Part shown: positions 22,445 to 33,723 of the stretch, piece by piece
How positions within the stretch are numbered: the first letter of the stretch is position 1
Layout of the letters: every line of letters begins with the position of its first letter
Assembly: GCF_963576675.1 (NCBI RefSeq)
Contig: NC_088915.1
Coordinates: forward strand, 42,189,501-42,253,500
Direction of reading: 5' to 3'
Length of the DNA: 64,000 nucleotides
DNA from: Euphorbia lathyris
Lineage: Eukaryota; Streptophyta; Magnoliopsida; Malpighiales; Euphorbiaceae
Notes under the pieces: model-generated
The model's database searches: none
What the model was told of the DNA's origin: nothing
What the model saw: only the letters and a program-made list of their open reading frames with translations
Made by a program: the position numbers and the translations under genes

Positions 22445-24237
22445 ATGGGTAAGAACAGCACTCGTTTCCTTCCAGGAAACCAAACAACATAGATACTCCC
22501 TGAGGGATTATCTATTAGTCGGCCTCCTCTATTCTTTGGATCTAATTATACTTTCTGGAAGAATAGGATGAAGAACTTTATTCAAGCCACAAACATGAGT
22601 GCATGGCTTGCAATAGTTCAAGGCTCATACGTGCCATATAAAACTATTAACAATGAGAAAGTTGTTAAGAGTGAAACTGAGTGGTCAGAAGATGACCTTA
22701 GAAAACTTCAAAATAATGCTTCGGCTATAAATATGCTTCACTGTGCTTTAGATGCTGTAGAATACAATAAGATTTCAGGTTGTGAGTCAGCACAAGAGAT
22801 TTGGAAGAAGCTCGAGGTGACCTATGAAGGCACAAGCAAAGTCAAAGAGTCAAAGGTGAATCAACATATGAGCTTGTATGAGCTGGTCGAAATGAACGAC
22901 AACGAAGACATCTCCAGCATGAATGCTAGATTCACCAATATTATAAATGAGCTAAAAAGACTCGGCAAGAACTTCACCAAAGAAGAACAAGTGAAGAAAA
23001 TCTTGAGAAGCTTACCAAAGAGCTGGCAAGCAAAGAAAACTGCAGTAGAAGAAGCTCAGGACCTGACTATATATAAGTATGATGAGCTAATCGGATCTCT
23101 GCTGACTCATGAAATCTCAATGCAAAACTTTGAAGCTAAAGAGAAAGAAAGGTCAGAAGACAAGAAACAAAAGTCACTCGTCATGAAAGCTGACTCGACC
23201 GAAGCTGACTCAACTGATGATGAGGAAATGTCTATGTTCACTAGAAAGATGAAGAAGCTGTTTAGAAGAAATGACAGAAACAGCAAACGACCATACAAAA
23301 GAGGTGACAGATACAAAGCTGAGTCGAGTGACAAATACAAGAAGGACAGCTCCAAGTCTGTCACATGTTTTGAGTGCCACTAAACTGGGCATATCAAGTC
23401 AAGCTATCCAAATCTCAAAAGAGATAAGAAGGGAAACAAGAAAGCAATGGTGCAACATGGAGCGACAGTGATGAGTCAACCTCATCTGAAGCTGAGCAAA
23501 ATGAAACTGCCAATATATGTTTCATGGCAGATGATGGAGCTGACCATTCTCAATCTGAGCAAGCTGACCTCTCTGATGAAACTGACCAGGAGGTACACAA
23601 CAATGAGGTAACACCCTTACTCTTGTTTAGAAATGAGATGGTAAATGCCCTGAGTGATTTATACAAGCTAACTAAGAAATGCAATAAGAAAATAAAATCA
23701 CTCAGCAGGCGATGTGACGAGATTGAAGAGGTCAAGCTGAGTGACCTCCGATATCTCCTCCAAGACAATTCAGACTTACATACCAACATGCAAATAATGC
23801 ATAAGTTTGTCACGGAGGTCCAATCTGAGTCAAAGAAACTAAGAAAGGACGTTACAACCTTACAGAGTCAAGTAAAAGGCTCAAACAGAAATAAACCCCA
23901 TACTGAGTACGCAAGTACTAATCAGCATAAACAGTTCACTGAGTGTGACTGTTGCGGAAAAAGGGGACACACGAAAGATGTGTGTTGGTTCAACAAACGG
24001 ATTGTCCAATGTGACTTCTGCGGAAGAAAAGGGCATACCACTAAGGTATGTTGGCATGTTCAGCATAACAATGCTGACTACACTCAGCATCACCCCCAAA
24101 GGGAAACTTATTGTGACTTCTGTGGTAAAAATGGCCACACTATAAAAGTATGCCGTCACAAACTAAAATATGACTTTGCACCTGTTTATACTAACAAGAA
24201 AGGACCCAAAAAGAATTGGGTACCCAAAGATGAATAG
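22445..24237 (+). pseudogene. SIRE-like gag with several CCHC knuckles
   Basis: Gag packages the element RNA. The first ATG (22445) is followed by an in-frame stop at 22490-22492. After it the UBN2-type gag domain reads well from 22568 (CESAQEIWKKLEVTYEG, ILRSLPKSWQAK). The first knuckle is broken: CFECH is followed by a TAA at 23381-23383, and the final cysteine is replaced. A frame change follows. The next open stretch (23524-24237) has a coiled-coil-like middle and three further knuckles (CDCCGKRGHTKDVC, CDFCGRKGHTTKVC, CDFCGKNGHTIKVC). It ends in TAG at 24235-24237, in frame with the pol sequence that follows. Confidence 0.88.
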
Positions 24238-24243
24238 TTTAAA

Positions 24244-27200
24244 ATGCAGGTTAGCTTGACATGCGTGGAGAAGTCAAAACTTTGGTACATAGACAGCGCA
24301 TGCTCAAGACACATGACAGGTGATGAAACACAATTCATCACACTAGAGCTTAAACGAGGTGGAAGTGTAAGCTTTGGAGACAATAAGAAGGGTAAGATAG
24401 TCGGCTCAGGTACTATCGGAAGTAACCCAACTATTGAGTCAGTCTCCCTAGTTAAAGGTCTCAAATACAATCTGCTGAGTGTAGCTCAGCTTTGCAAGAG
24501 CGGCAGAAAGGTTGTATTTGATGATACTAAGTGTCAAATACTCGAGGGAAATACAAATGAATTAATTTTAACTGCCCCTCGTGTAGACAATGTATACATG
24601 CTAAGTTTAGAAAGACAGTTTTCTAAAAACATATGCTTAGTGTCTAAAGAGGATAACTCCTGGCTATGGCATAGAAGACTTGGGCATGTCAGCATGGATC
24701 TTCTTGCCAAATTAGCTAGAAAGCAACTGGTTGAGGGATTACCCAAATTAAAATTTGAAAAAGATCAATTGTGTAAGCTTGTCAGCAAGGCAAACAAACT
24801 AAAAAGTCATTTCATAGTAAAAATATTGTCTCAACCAAGAGACCATTGGAATTACTACACTTGGATCTTTTCGGACCTATCCAGCCACTCAGCTTGGGAG
24901 GTAAGAAATTTTCCTTGGTCATTATAGACGATTTCTCTCGGTACACTTGGATCATCTTGCTGAGTAGCAAGGATGAAACATTTGAGATGTTTACCACATT
25001 GATTAAAAAGCTTGAAATTGACAAAGACCTAAAAGTAGCTCATATTAGAAGTGACAATGGTGGAGAATTCAAAAACCAACAGTTTGACGAATTCTGTGAA
25101 ACCAGTGGTATTGACCACAATTTCTCCGCTCCTAGAACACCTCAACAGAATGGGGTTCTTGAAAGGAAGAACAAAACTATTGTCGAAATTGCTAGAACCA
25201 TGCTGAGTGAAAATAGGCTTCCAAAGTACTTCTGGGGTGAAGCTGTCCACACAACATGCTACATACTGAATAGGGCTCTAGTTAGACCTATACTTAAGAA
25301 AATCCCATATGAACTTTGGAAAGGACGAAAGCCCAACATTGGCTACTTTCGTGCCTTTGGGTGTAAGTGTTTTATACTCAATACAAATGATAACCTTGGA
25401 AAATTTGATGCTAAAGCTGACAAAGCGATCTTTTTAGGGTACTCAACAAACAGTAAAGCATATAGAGTATATAATAAAAGAACTCAGGTTGTAGAAGAGT
25501 CTGTACATATTGAGTTCGATGAAGCTGACCCTACAGGAAAGTTAGCTCAGCTCGAAGAAGATGAACCAAGCTCAGCTTCCGCTGATCATCCAGGAGCCTC
25601 TGAGTCATCAATACAAGGGCTGACTAAAGGTAAGCAAGAAGTTGAAATTACATTTGCTGACCAATCTATTCCTGTAGAGATTGTAGAAACACCTGTTCCA
25701 AACGACTCGACACTACCTAAGGAAATAAAAATTCCAAGAGGACACTCAGAAAAATCTATTCTTGATGCTGCTGACAACAAGCTGATGACAAGAGATCAGC
25801 TTAGGAAGTTCCTCAGCAACGTAGCATTCGTCTCAGTGCATGAGCCAAAGACTTTGCCGATGCTGAGCACGATGAATATTGGATCAATGCCATGCAAGAA
25901 GAGCTTGATCAATTCACCAGGAATGAGGTATGGGATTTAGTACCTAAGCCTAGAAATCAAAAGCCCATATGAACTAAGTGGGTTTTTAGAAATAAACTTG
26001 ATGAGCATGGAAACGTAGTCAGAAACAAAGCTCGACTTGTAGCCCAAGGCTATAGTCAGCAAGAGGGTATTGACTATGGAGAAACTTTTGCACCAGTTGC
26101 TAGGCTAGAAGCTATACGTATATTATGTGCCTATGCCAGTTTCATGAACTTTAAATTATACCAAATGGATGTTAAGAGTGCATTTCTTAATGCCTTTATA
26201 AACGAAGAGGTATACGTTAATCAACCTCCTGGGTTTGAAGATCCAAAATTTCCAAACCATGTTTATAAACTCAAGAAGGCCCTCTATGGCCTAAAGCAAG
26301 CTCCAAGAGCTTGGTATGAGAGGTTACCAACTTCCTGCTGACCAGGAACTATGTCAGAGGAAAAGCTGACACAACCTTGTTCATTAAGAAAAAGGGTAAA
26401 CATACCCTACTTGCACAAATTTATGTAGATGATATAATATTTGGTGCTACTGACGAATCATTGTGTAAAGAATTTAGCAAACAGATGCAAACTGAGTTCG
26501 AGATATCCATGATGGGTGAGCTCAACTTCTTCCTTGGACTTCAGATTAATCAAGGTAAGAATGGCATCTTTATAAGTCAGTCCAAGTACACCAAAGAGAT
26601 GTTAAAGAAATTTGATATGGAAGATTGCAAGCCCATATCAACCCCAATGGGTACTGATACTGTCCTATGCAAAGATGAGAAAAGTAAGTCAATAGATAGT
26701 AAACTTTATCGAGGTATGATAGGTTCCTTACTTTATCTCACGGCTAGTAGACCTGATATACAGTACTCAGTATGTTATTGTGCAAGATATCAAGATGACC
26801 CCAGGGAATCTCACCTAATTGCTGTAAAAAGAATTTTTAGATATTTACAGAGCTCAGTTGATGCAGGTTTATGGTATCCAACCTCAAATGACTTCACACT
26901 CATTGGATATACTGATGCTGACTACGGACGAGATAAGCTAGAACGTAAGAGTACTTTGGGAGGATGTCATTTCCTTGGAAGCTGTCTAGTATCTTGGTTC
27001 AGCAAGAAGCAATCATCCGTAGCCCTGTCTACAACTGAAGCTGAGTACGTAGCTGCTGGAAGCTGTGTTGCTCAGGTCCTATGGATAAAGCAACAGCTTG
27101 AAGATTATGGAGTGAAAACCGAAACAATAGAGATCAATTGTGACAACAAGAGTGCCATTAATCTATCTAAGAATCCTATTCAACACAGCAGAATGAAGCA

Positions 27201-27369
27201 TATCAGCATAAGGCATCACTTCATTAGAGATCACGTACTAAAGGGTGAGATCAAGCTGACCTATGTGCCAATGGATGAACAGCTTGCAGATATCTTTACT
27301 AAGCCATTGGCTCGTGAACAATTCAACATACTAAGGGAAGCTATCGGTATGTCTAATCCCCTTCAATAA
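24244..27369 (+). pseudogene. SIRE-like pol: protease, integrase, reverse transcriptase, RNase H
   Basis: The domains run in copia order. The protease has LWYIDSACSRHMTG (Asp-Ser-Ala in place of the usual Asp-Ser-Gly/Thr-Gly style). The integrase N-terminus has HRRLGHVSM, and its core has LDLFGP, RSDNGGEF and NGVLERKNKT with the three acidic residues. RT shows [19 protein letters not shown] and the catalytic YVDD at 26422-26433. RNase H shows YTDADYGRDKLERKS and STTEAEYVAA. The frame changes near 24790-24846, 25940 and 26340, and there is a stop near 25973. The last 330 codons (26377-27369) are open to the natural stop. Confidence 0.9.
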
Positions 27370-27736
27370 TTCTATGTGAAAAATTGAATGTTGAGAGATT
27401 GCCATACTGAGTGAATTCACATGAGTAAAATGTAGAAAATCACTTCATGCTGAGTCAATATACATGTTGAGTGATTATTCTGAGTAGGTATACAAACTGT
27501 GTGATTATCCTATGCTGAGTTACCAAGAGATAAGAAATTCATCTACGTAGAACTAGGCACTCAGTATCACAGACGCTTCACACTCTAGTAAAACTAAATT
27601 AAACCCACTTGCACCATTAAAAGCTAACACGTGTAATAAATAGCATCTGGGATAACGTAAGAAATAACTGCAAAACCCATGCGCCGAACGTGTCATAAGT
27701 GACAGAATCTCTGTCGGTTGAATATCCCAAGGAAAA
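27370..27736 (+). other. Non-coding gap between SIRE-like pol and the third ORF
   Basis: No ORF is seen. The gap is dense in CTGAGT/TGCTGAGT words (for example near 27405, 27448, 27478 and 27513). The presumed promoter of the next ORF follows immediately. Confidence 0.6.
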
Positions 27737-27780
27737 ACGGCTAGTCCAACAAATAGGATCGATTCAAATCTCTATAAGTA
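27737..27780 (+). promoter_or_regulatory. Putative internal promoter of the SIRE-like third ORF
   Basis: ACGGCTA (27737-27743), TTCAAAT and TATAAGTA (27773-27780) occur in the same order and similar spacing as in the LTR promoter (21568-21617). A pyrimidine-rich leader and the ATG at 27886 follow. Confidence 0.5.
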
Positions 27781-27885
27781 GTGGAAAATTTCCCACTTAA
27801 TCATCCTTATGCTTAAATCCTTTGGCATTCCAAATCCTTCTCTTTTTCTGAATTTCAAAATCCCTCAAAAATATCTGAGAAGAAA

Positions 27886-30870
27886 ATGTCGAACCCTCAG
27901 AATGTCTCCGGTGGTGATTCAGGCAAACATCACACCGATGAAAATCCAAAATCTCCTCAGCCTAACCAAACTCCAAACAAAAACCCTCAAGCTGACCCAG
28001 CAAGCTCGTCAAAAAGGCCCAAGAAAAGGACTATGGTCAAAGTCCACAAGAAAGTCAACAATCTGGAAGTTCTGAAATGTAAATGGTTCTCTCCCAACTT
28101 CATCACTGCTGAAAAACCCTTTTGTGAGTGGATTGAGAAGAATGAATGGGTATGACTCTTCTCTCTCCCTGGGAAAACCTATCCTAGGTTAGTTAGGGAA
28201 TTCTATTCCAATCTTCATATTGACGAAGAAGATGCTGACTACTTGGAAACTTCCGTCAAGGGCCACAAGATTACAATCACCCCATCTTACCTAGCAACCT
28301 TACTCAACCTGCCAAAAGAAGGAAAAGAGTTTAGAACAACCAAAGAAGCGCTTGACCACGTCAAAGGATTCTGCAAACCAGAGAATCACAAAGGAGAGAT
28401 ACCCAGCACCTGTATGGGGCAAAATCAGAAGATGGCTCATTACTTATTGACCAACTTCATCTTCCTAAAATTCAGCTCAGTATCATCGGCCTCCAATTTC
28501 GAGCAGTGCTTCATATGGCAAATGCTAACCTACAACCCACTCAACATGCCGGTATTTTTAGTCGGAGCATTTCAACGAGGAGGTAAGAAACTCAGACTGG
28601 GCTCCCTAATCACTAAAATCCTCGAAGACCAGAAAATAAAAACAATCAATGAAACTCAGAGTTTGGGAAATGAAATTACATCGACTCTGCTGTTAGGGTT
28701 AAAATTCAATCAGCCTCTGAAGGGGACTGAAGATGTTGAGGAAGATGAAGAAGAAAATGATGCTGAACAGGAAGTGGAACCTAAGAAAGGAAAGAAAGTT
28801 GTTGATGAGTCTGCTGTGCCAACAAAGACAACGAAGAAGAGAAAAGCACTTGAAACGTGCTCAAAGGATATTGCTGTTGTCCCAAGGAAGACACGAGCTG
28901 TCTCTAAAGGGAAGAAAGTTGATGCTGACCAAACACCTCGGTCAGCAAAGAAATGAAAAGGGCAAGATGAGCCTGAAGAAGAAAGTGAAGAAACTCTAGA
29001 ACAACCTCTGCAGAAGAAAAGAAGAAACTCTGCATTGCAAATTGTTGAAGCTAACCCCCTTGACTGGGTTGTCCCTCTAAAGTCACACTTCGTCAAAAGT
29101 CTCGGAATAGATCTTGAGCAAACCCCTATTGAGCAAGAAGAGGAAGAACATCTGAATGATGATGCTCAGCCTGATATTGAGGAAGAAGAACATGCTGAGC
29201 AAACACAGACTGAAGATAATGCTGAGCAAGAGGAGAATCCACCTATGGCACTTCAAACAGTGGATGTTGAGCTCCCTAAATGTGACATTACCGAAGATAA
29301 GGACAATGCTGAGATCAGAGACAACTCCTCCTCTGACTCAAGTGGGGATATTCAAGCTGACCCTTCACCCCCTCGAGCTAAGACATTCAAAAGGCTAAAG
29401 AAGAAAGCCTACAGAGCACCTGTCATTGATATGTTAGGAGATTCTCCACTTCGGGACCCAATTTCTGATCTGTCTAACATCCAGTTCAGATATTTTTCTA
29501 CCGACCCTGTGTCTCCTCCTACAGAACCTGCGGAAAATCAAGCCTCTGTTACTCGTATTGAGGAACAAGCCAAGACTCTAGAAAATCCAAATTCTGCCGA
29601 GCAAGAGCTCGAAGTCCAAGATGGTCAAGGTGGGGAGCAATCTATGGAACAACCTGCTCAACTCCCACATCATGTTGAGCAGGCCAACATCTCTGTAAGT
29701 CCTTCACCACCAACTCCAAATACCCAAGATGTTGAACACTCAGCTCCTCGTACTGAGCTACCACAAGGCCCAACTATTGACCAACCAAACCAATCTGATA
29801 AGCAGCCAACTCCACCACCATCAAGTTCAACTTCAATTCCTGCTTCTGAGTCAAATCCTACTGGCACATTGGCCTATCTAAGTGCTACTGAGTCTAGGCG
29901 TAGAATCATTGCCTCTGCTCAGTCTCTACTTCAGGATTTGAATCCTGTGCCTATGGATGCAGCTGGATCTGCAAATCTTGAGTCCTCCCAAATTACATCC
30001 CTCACTCCACTTCTGCACGAAATTCGGAGCCTCAAAGATCTCATCAGTGTTATGAGCACGGTCCAGACGCAACAACCCAAGCAAGACCAAATTGCAAAGA
30101 TCATTGAACTATTGCTCATGATGGTCAACCACATGAATGCACTTGAAGGCAAAGTCCAGAGTCACTCTGACGTAAATCCAGGGTATGCTACTTCTACTGA
30201 GCTTAAAGACTACTTTGGTAAGCTAACCACGGACCTGGCCAACATTAGATTTACGGGTCATCCTGAGTATGCCACTTCTGCTGAGCTGAACCAACACTTC
30301 TCAAAGTTGACTTATGATCTGAACTGCACACGTGAATTAATTTCCTCCACTTCTCAGTGTATCATTGATCAACTGAGTGAAGCTGTGCGCCTCCTCAATG
30401 TCAATAAGGACTAGATGGATATTGACCCCGGCAATACTGATGCATTTCTGAACTTTGTGCAAGACATCCATGATCAACGAAAATTCTTTGACTCAGCTGT
30501 ACTCAAAATATACCACCAATCCTATGCCCAGCTCACTGAGTCCGTCTCCTTGATCAACAAGTCTCATGAGTATCTCATTAGCATACTGAGTAGCTCCCTA
30601 CGAGTTCCTAGAACCATTCAAGATGATGGTGTTCCGGTTATAGATGGCCTAAGAGAGAGTACAAAGAGGTTGACGCGTTATTCCAAGGCCCTGTCTACTG
30701 CTGCTAGAAATGATACCTTCATTCCTCCTCCACCCGATATTGGCAAAACGAGGGAGAACAGACAAGATGGAACTTAGCAAACTCAGCACGCAGGTGGTGC
30801 ATCTAGAAGCAAAGACAAGGGAAAAGCCAAGTTTCAAGCTGGGGAGCCTACCTTAAGGAAGAAAAAGTAG
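27886..30870 (+). pseudogene. SIRE-like third ORF (plant transposon protein domain, not demonstrably envelope)
   Basis: One frame runs from the ATG at 27886 to TAG at 30868-30870, about 995 codons. It is interrupted by four in-frame stops (28153, 28954, 30412, 30775) and no frameshift. After a basic, Pro/Ser-rich start comes a domain (about 28160-28680: YPRLVREFYSNL, ITPSYLATLLNLPKEGKEF, LVGAFQRGGKKLRLG). I match that domain to the putative plant transposon protein group (PF20167-like). An acidic, then Lys-rich, then Pro/Ser/Gln-rich region follows, with two copies of a YATS(T/A)EL word near 30185 and 30270. No signal peptide or membrane span is visible. Function is unknown. Confidence 0.75.
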
Positions 30871-31267
30871 TTTAATCATACTTCAGGACTAAGCATGTAT
30901 TTTGTGCTTAATATTTTTTGTTGTTTTTGTTTTTTTGTGCACCTTGATGTTGTTAAGCTATGGTAAGTACCATTCTATCCAAACTCTCTAAATACCATGT
31001 GCTAAAAACTGATAAATCAAAATTGAACAAACAAGTAAAAGTAAAACATACTCAGTATACGTTAAAACACCAAAACAATCTGTGCATCAAACTGAGTATT
31101 TAACCATTTCTGAAAAACTGACCTAGATTAGATCTTGGAAGGTCTAGAATTAAGCTAGGACAATTGATGCAACCCTTACGGGGGAGCAAATTCAGAAATA
31201 TGAAAAATAATTCAATCATGGGGAATTTCAAAACTGAGTTCCATAATTATGTATTTTGCCAACATCA
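30871..31267 (+). other. SIRE-like 3' untranslated region
   Basis: No ORF is seen. The stretch is T-rich at first, then contains ACTCAG/CTGAGT words before the polypurine tract. Confidence 0.7.
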
Positions 31268-31280
31268 AAATGGGGGAGTT
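31268..31280 (+). promoter_or_regulatory. SIRE-like polypurine tract
   Basis: AAATGGGGGAGTT abuts the 3' LTR start at 31281 and would prime plus-strand DNA synthesis. Confidence 0.9.
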
Positions 31281-32720
31281 TGTTGAAACACCGTTCCACA
31301 AGATTTAGATTTGACAAAATCATCCATGATTAAGGGACAATTAAATTTAAGTGCTTTGATTTAATTGTACTAATCTGTTTGTTCAATGTTGAGTATAAAC
31401 TTAAATACAAAAAGATATAAAAAGTAAGACAGGACAAAGTCAGCATGAGAGCAAAGAATAAACTGAGTAGAATCGAACTCAGTACCAAAGAATAGAAGCC
31501 TGAAATTCAACAAAGCTAAGTGGAATGGAACTCAGCATCAGAAGCCCTCTCACTAGTTGTCGTGCAAAACAAAACTGACTAAAAGAGAACTCAGCATAAG
31601 AGTTGACAACAAACGAAGACAACAAATAAAGTAGAGGACGAGTAAATTCTCAGGACAGCATGAGAGATCCGTTCACTAGAAGACAAGTTTTGCAAACCTT
31701 CTGCACCAATAATTGAATCCTCAGAAATACGCAATAGACACATTCCGAGATGTATGGGTCAATGGATTATTGCTAAAAGACAACTGCCATAAAAAGATAA
31801 CGTCTGCAGGAACAAGACAAGCCTGACGCCTGAAGAATTCAGAGGATAGGATTGGCCTGCAAAATCTGAAGCTGACCAGAATCTGTCTCCCAAAAGAGCC
31901 GTTTTGGAATTAACGGCTAAATCATTTCAAATGATCCTTCTCCAGGTCTTCATCTATATAAAGACGATCAAACTCCTTGGATCATTGCCGCAGTACAGAA
32001 AGAAAAATACAAGAGAGAAAAATACAAGTTCAAAGCACTTCAAAACAAGAAAAAGATCTTACACTCATTTTCTATTCCTGTGTAAATGCTAGATTGATTG
32101 TCTGTAATCATCTAAGGTGTTCTTCTTGTGAAAGAGAACAAATTGTATCTATTGAGATATTGATAGTGTTGTGCTGAGTGTTTGGTTATAAACATTCAGT
32201 GGTAGAGAAATCTAAGTACCAGGTTGTGGTGCTTAGTAGGAGTTGAGTAGAAGAATAGAGGACGGTACTCTTGCATATTCAACTGCCTGTAATCGGTTTG
32301 TGCTCTACCTTTAAAGAGCTCAGTATTGGATTCTAAAAGCCCGGAGGACTCTGGGGACTGGACGTAGGCAGAGAGGCCGAACCAGGATAAGTGATACTGA
32401 GTAATTTCTAACTCTCTCAAATATATATATCTGTGCTTGTGTTGATTGTTGTATTTACTCAGCATATAAACTGTTAGAAACTAACACTGAGTAAATCGAA
32501 GTGCTGAGTTGGAAACTGACTACGAGAGAGTCAATTCCCATCTCTCAAGTAAAACAGTCTTAGTCAGCATCTGACTAAAGCTGCCTCACGCTAAGCTCAC
32601 CCAAGCTGACCAAAGCTGAGTTGTTCAACTTATTGAAATAACTAAGTCAGCAAGATTAATTAGCGAAAAAGTTATATTAGTTCCTAACCCCCCCTTGGAA
32701 CTAATCACACGGGACCAACA
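31281..32720 (+). repeat. SIRE-like 3' LTR (1,440 bp)
   Basis: It is nearly identical to the 5' LTR and is followed directly by GATAT. It has a shorter (AT)n run and about 25 substitutions by eye. Confidence 0.95.
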
Positions 32721-32816
32721 GATATCATAATCACCGTCGCCGGATGACGGAGAAGGAGGAGGGGCAAGAGAGTAAGCCATAGGGGAGATTGGGGAGATGA
32801 TGATAGGTGGCTCCAT
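32721..32816 (-). pseudogene. OSCA4-like fragment, first 32 codons
   Basis: The ATG at 32816 opens a Pro/Ser-rich N-terminus ending GDGDYDI exactly at the GATAT target duplication. The next codon of the same frame is at 20930, on the other side of the nested retrotransposon. Before that insertion the captured reading frame was therefore continuous, about 211 codons. Positions 32817-33047 would be its 5' leader and perhaps promoter, with a CT-rich stretch on the minus strand. Confidence 0.82.
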
Positions 32817-33047
32817 AAGGGGAAATTTCGTGAAATTCTAGGGTTTTGTTAGAAATTTCTAGAGGCTTCTTTCATAGAATCTATTTGGGAAAACAATAAT
32901 GAAAGATAAGAGAGGAGAGGAGAGGGAAAAAGATTTCGCCTTTGCTTCTTCCTCTTTCACCTCTTTTTCTTGGCGTTTCTTCTGCTTCGAGGCGGAGATT
33001 GGGCGACAGGTTACAGAAAGCCGACACAGTGGCTCGCTAGCTGAGTT

Positions 33048-33305
33048 GGGAACAATCGCGTAATTGATTTTTATTTTTGATTTTGGGGTTTATTTGTGAT
33101 AATTAGATAATTAAGGGGGTTAATTTATGAAATAAATAAATATAAGGACCAAATTAACTCTTTTCTCTTTGAATTTTAACACCGTTAGTCAATTTGGCCT
33201 TTGTTTGCTAACGGCGTTTAACACATACCTCTGTTTGTAAAAATAAAACCACAGATTCGCGTTTGCAAAATAGGTAAACCACATGCAGTTTTTTGTACTT
33301 ATCCC
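33048..33305 (-). repeat. Pack-MULE right terminal inverted repeat
   Basis: It pairs inversely with 20149-20406 and ends CTTATCCC next to the target duplication TTTAAATTA. Confidence 0.9.
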
Positions 33306-33399
33306 TTTAAATTATATTCATATTTAGCATATTTATATGATCTATAAAATGAATATTCATTTAAATGCATTATTAGAATTTTAAAAAATTTGTATTGAT

Positions 33400-33719
33400 G
33401 GAATTTCGTCAGAAATTTTTATTTGTAACGGAATAAAAATTCCAACTTATTTCTGTTTTTGAGACGAAAAACGTCAATGAATAACGTAAGGACGTCTTAA
33501 CGTTTCTTGTCCGTCGTGAATTTTGACTCCGCTGTTGACGGAATTCTATCACCGTTCCGTAAGGAAATTCCGTCATAAAAAATGTATGCAAAATCTGCGT
33601 CGGCCGATATAACCACGGTTTCGTTTCGTCTTAAATTCCATCACTAAGATGATTTAGTGACGGAATTAGGCGATTTGTGACGGAATTTTCTGTCACAGTT
33701 TGACAATTTTCTAGTAGGG
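33400..33719. mobile_element. CACTA-type transposon terminal fragment
   Basis: On the minus strand the end reads CCCTACTAGAAAATTGTCA, close to CACTACTAGAAAA-type termini with one base changed. Subterminal repeats of a GACGGAATT word occur near 33538, 33659 and 33679, with relatives between 33400 and 33600. Only one end is present, and gypsy gag sequence starts immediately to its right. Confidence 0.6.
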
Positions 33720-33723
33720 ATTT

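Larger units (their letters stand above)
20936..32720 (+). mobile_element. SIRE-like Ty1/copia retrotransposon, complete, 11,785 bp
   Basis: It is bounded by TGTTGAAAC...GGGACCAACA LTRs and a GATAT duplication. Plus-strand order: LTR, Met-tRNA-type primer site, gag, protease/integrase/RT/RNase H in copia order, a 517-bp gap, a roughly 1,000-codon extra ORF, polypurine tract, LTR. The long extra ORF and total length fit the SIRE/Maximus lineage. Gag-pol is broken by stops and frame changes, so this copy needs proteins from another. The LTRs differ at about 25 of 1,440 positions by eye. Confidence 0.92.
20149..33305. mobile_element. Pack-MULE carrying an OSCA4-like gene fragment, with a nested SIRE-like element
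   Basis: Terminal inverted repeats of about 258 bp (20149-20406 and 33048-33305) start GGGATAAGTA. They are flanked by TTTAAATTT (20140-20148) and TTTAAATTA (33306-33314), a 9-bp duplication with one mismatch, as Mutator-like elements leave. After removing the nested 11.8-kb retrotransposon and its 5-bp duplication, about 1.37 kb remains. It consists of the two repeats plus the 5' region and first about 200 codons of a channel gene. There is no transposase, so the element was moved in trans. Confidence 0.85.

Noticed and set aside
27886..30870. Envelope gene in the SIRE-like element
   Set aside because: The position fits, but I see no signal peptide, membrane anchor or cleavage site; the recognisable domain is of the plant transposon protein type.
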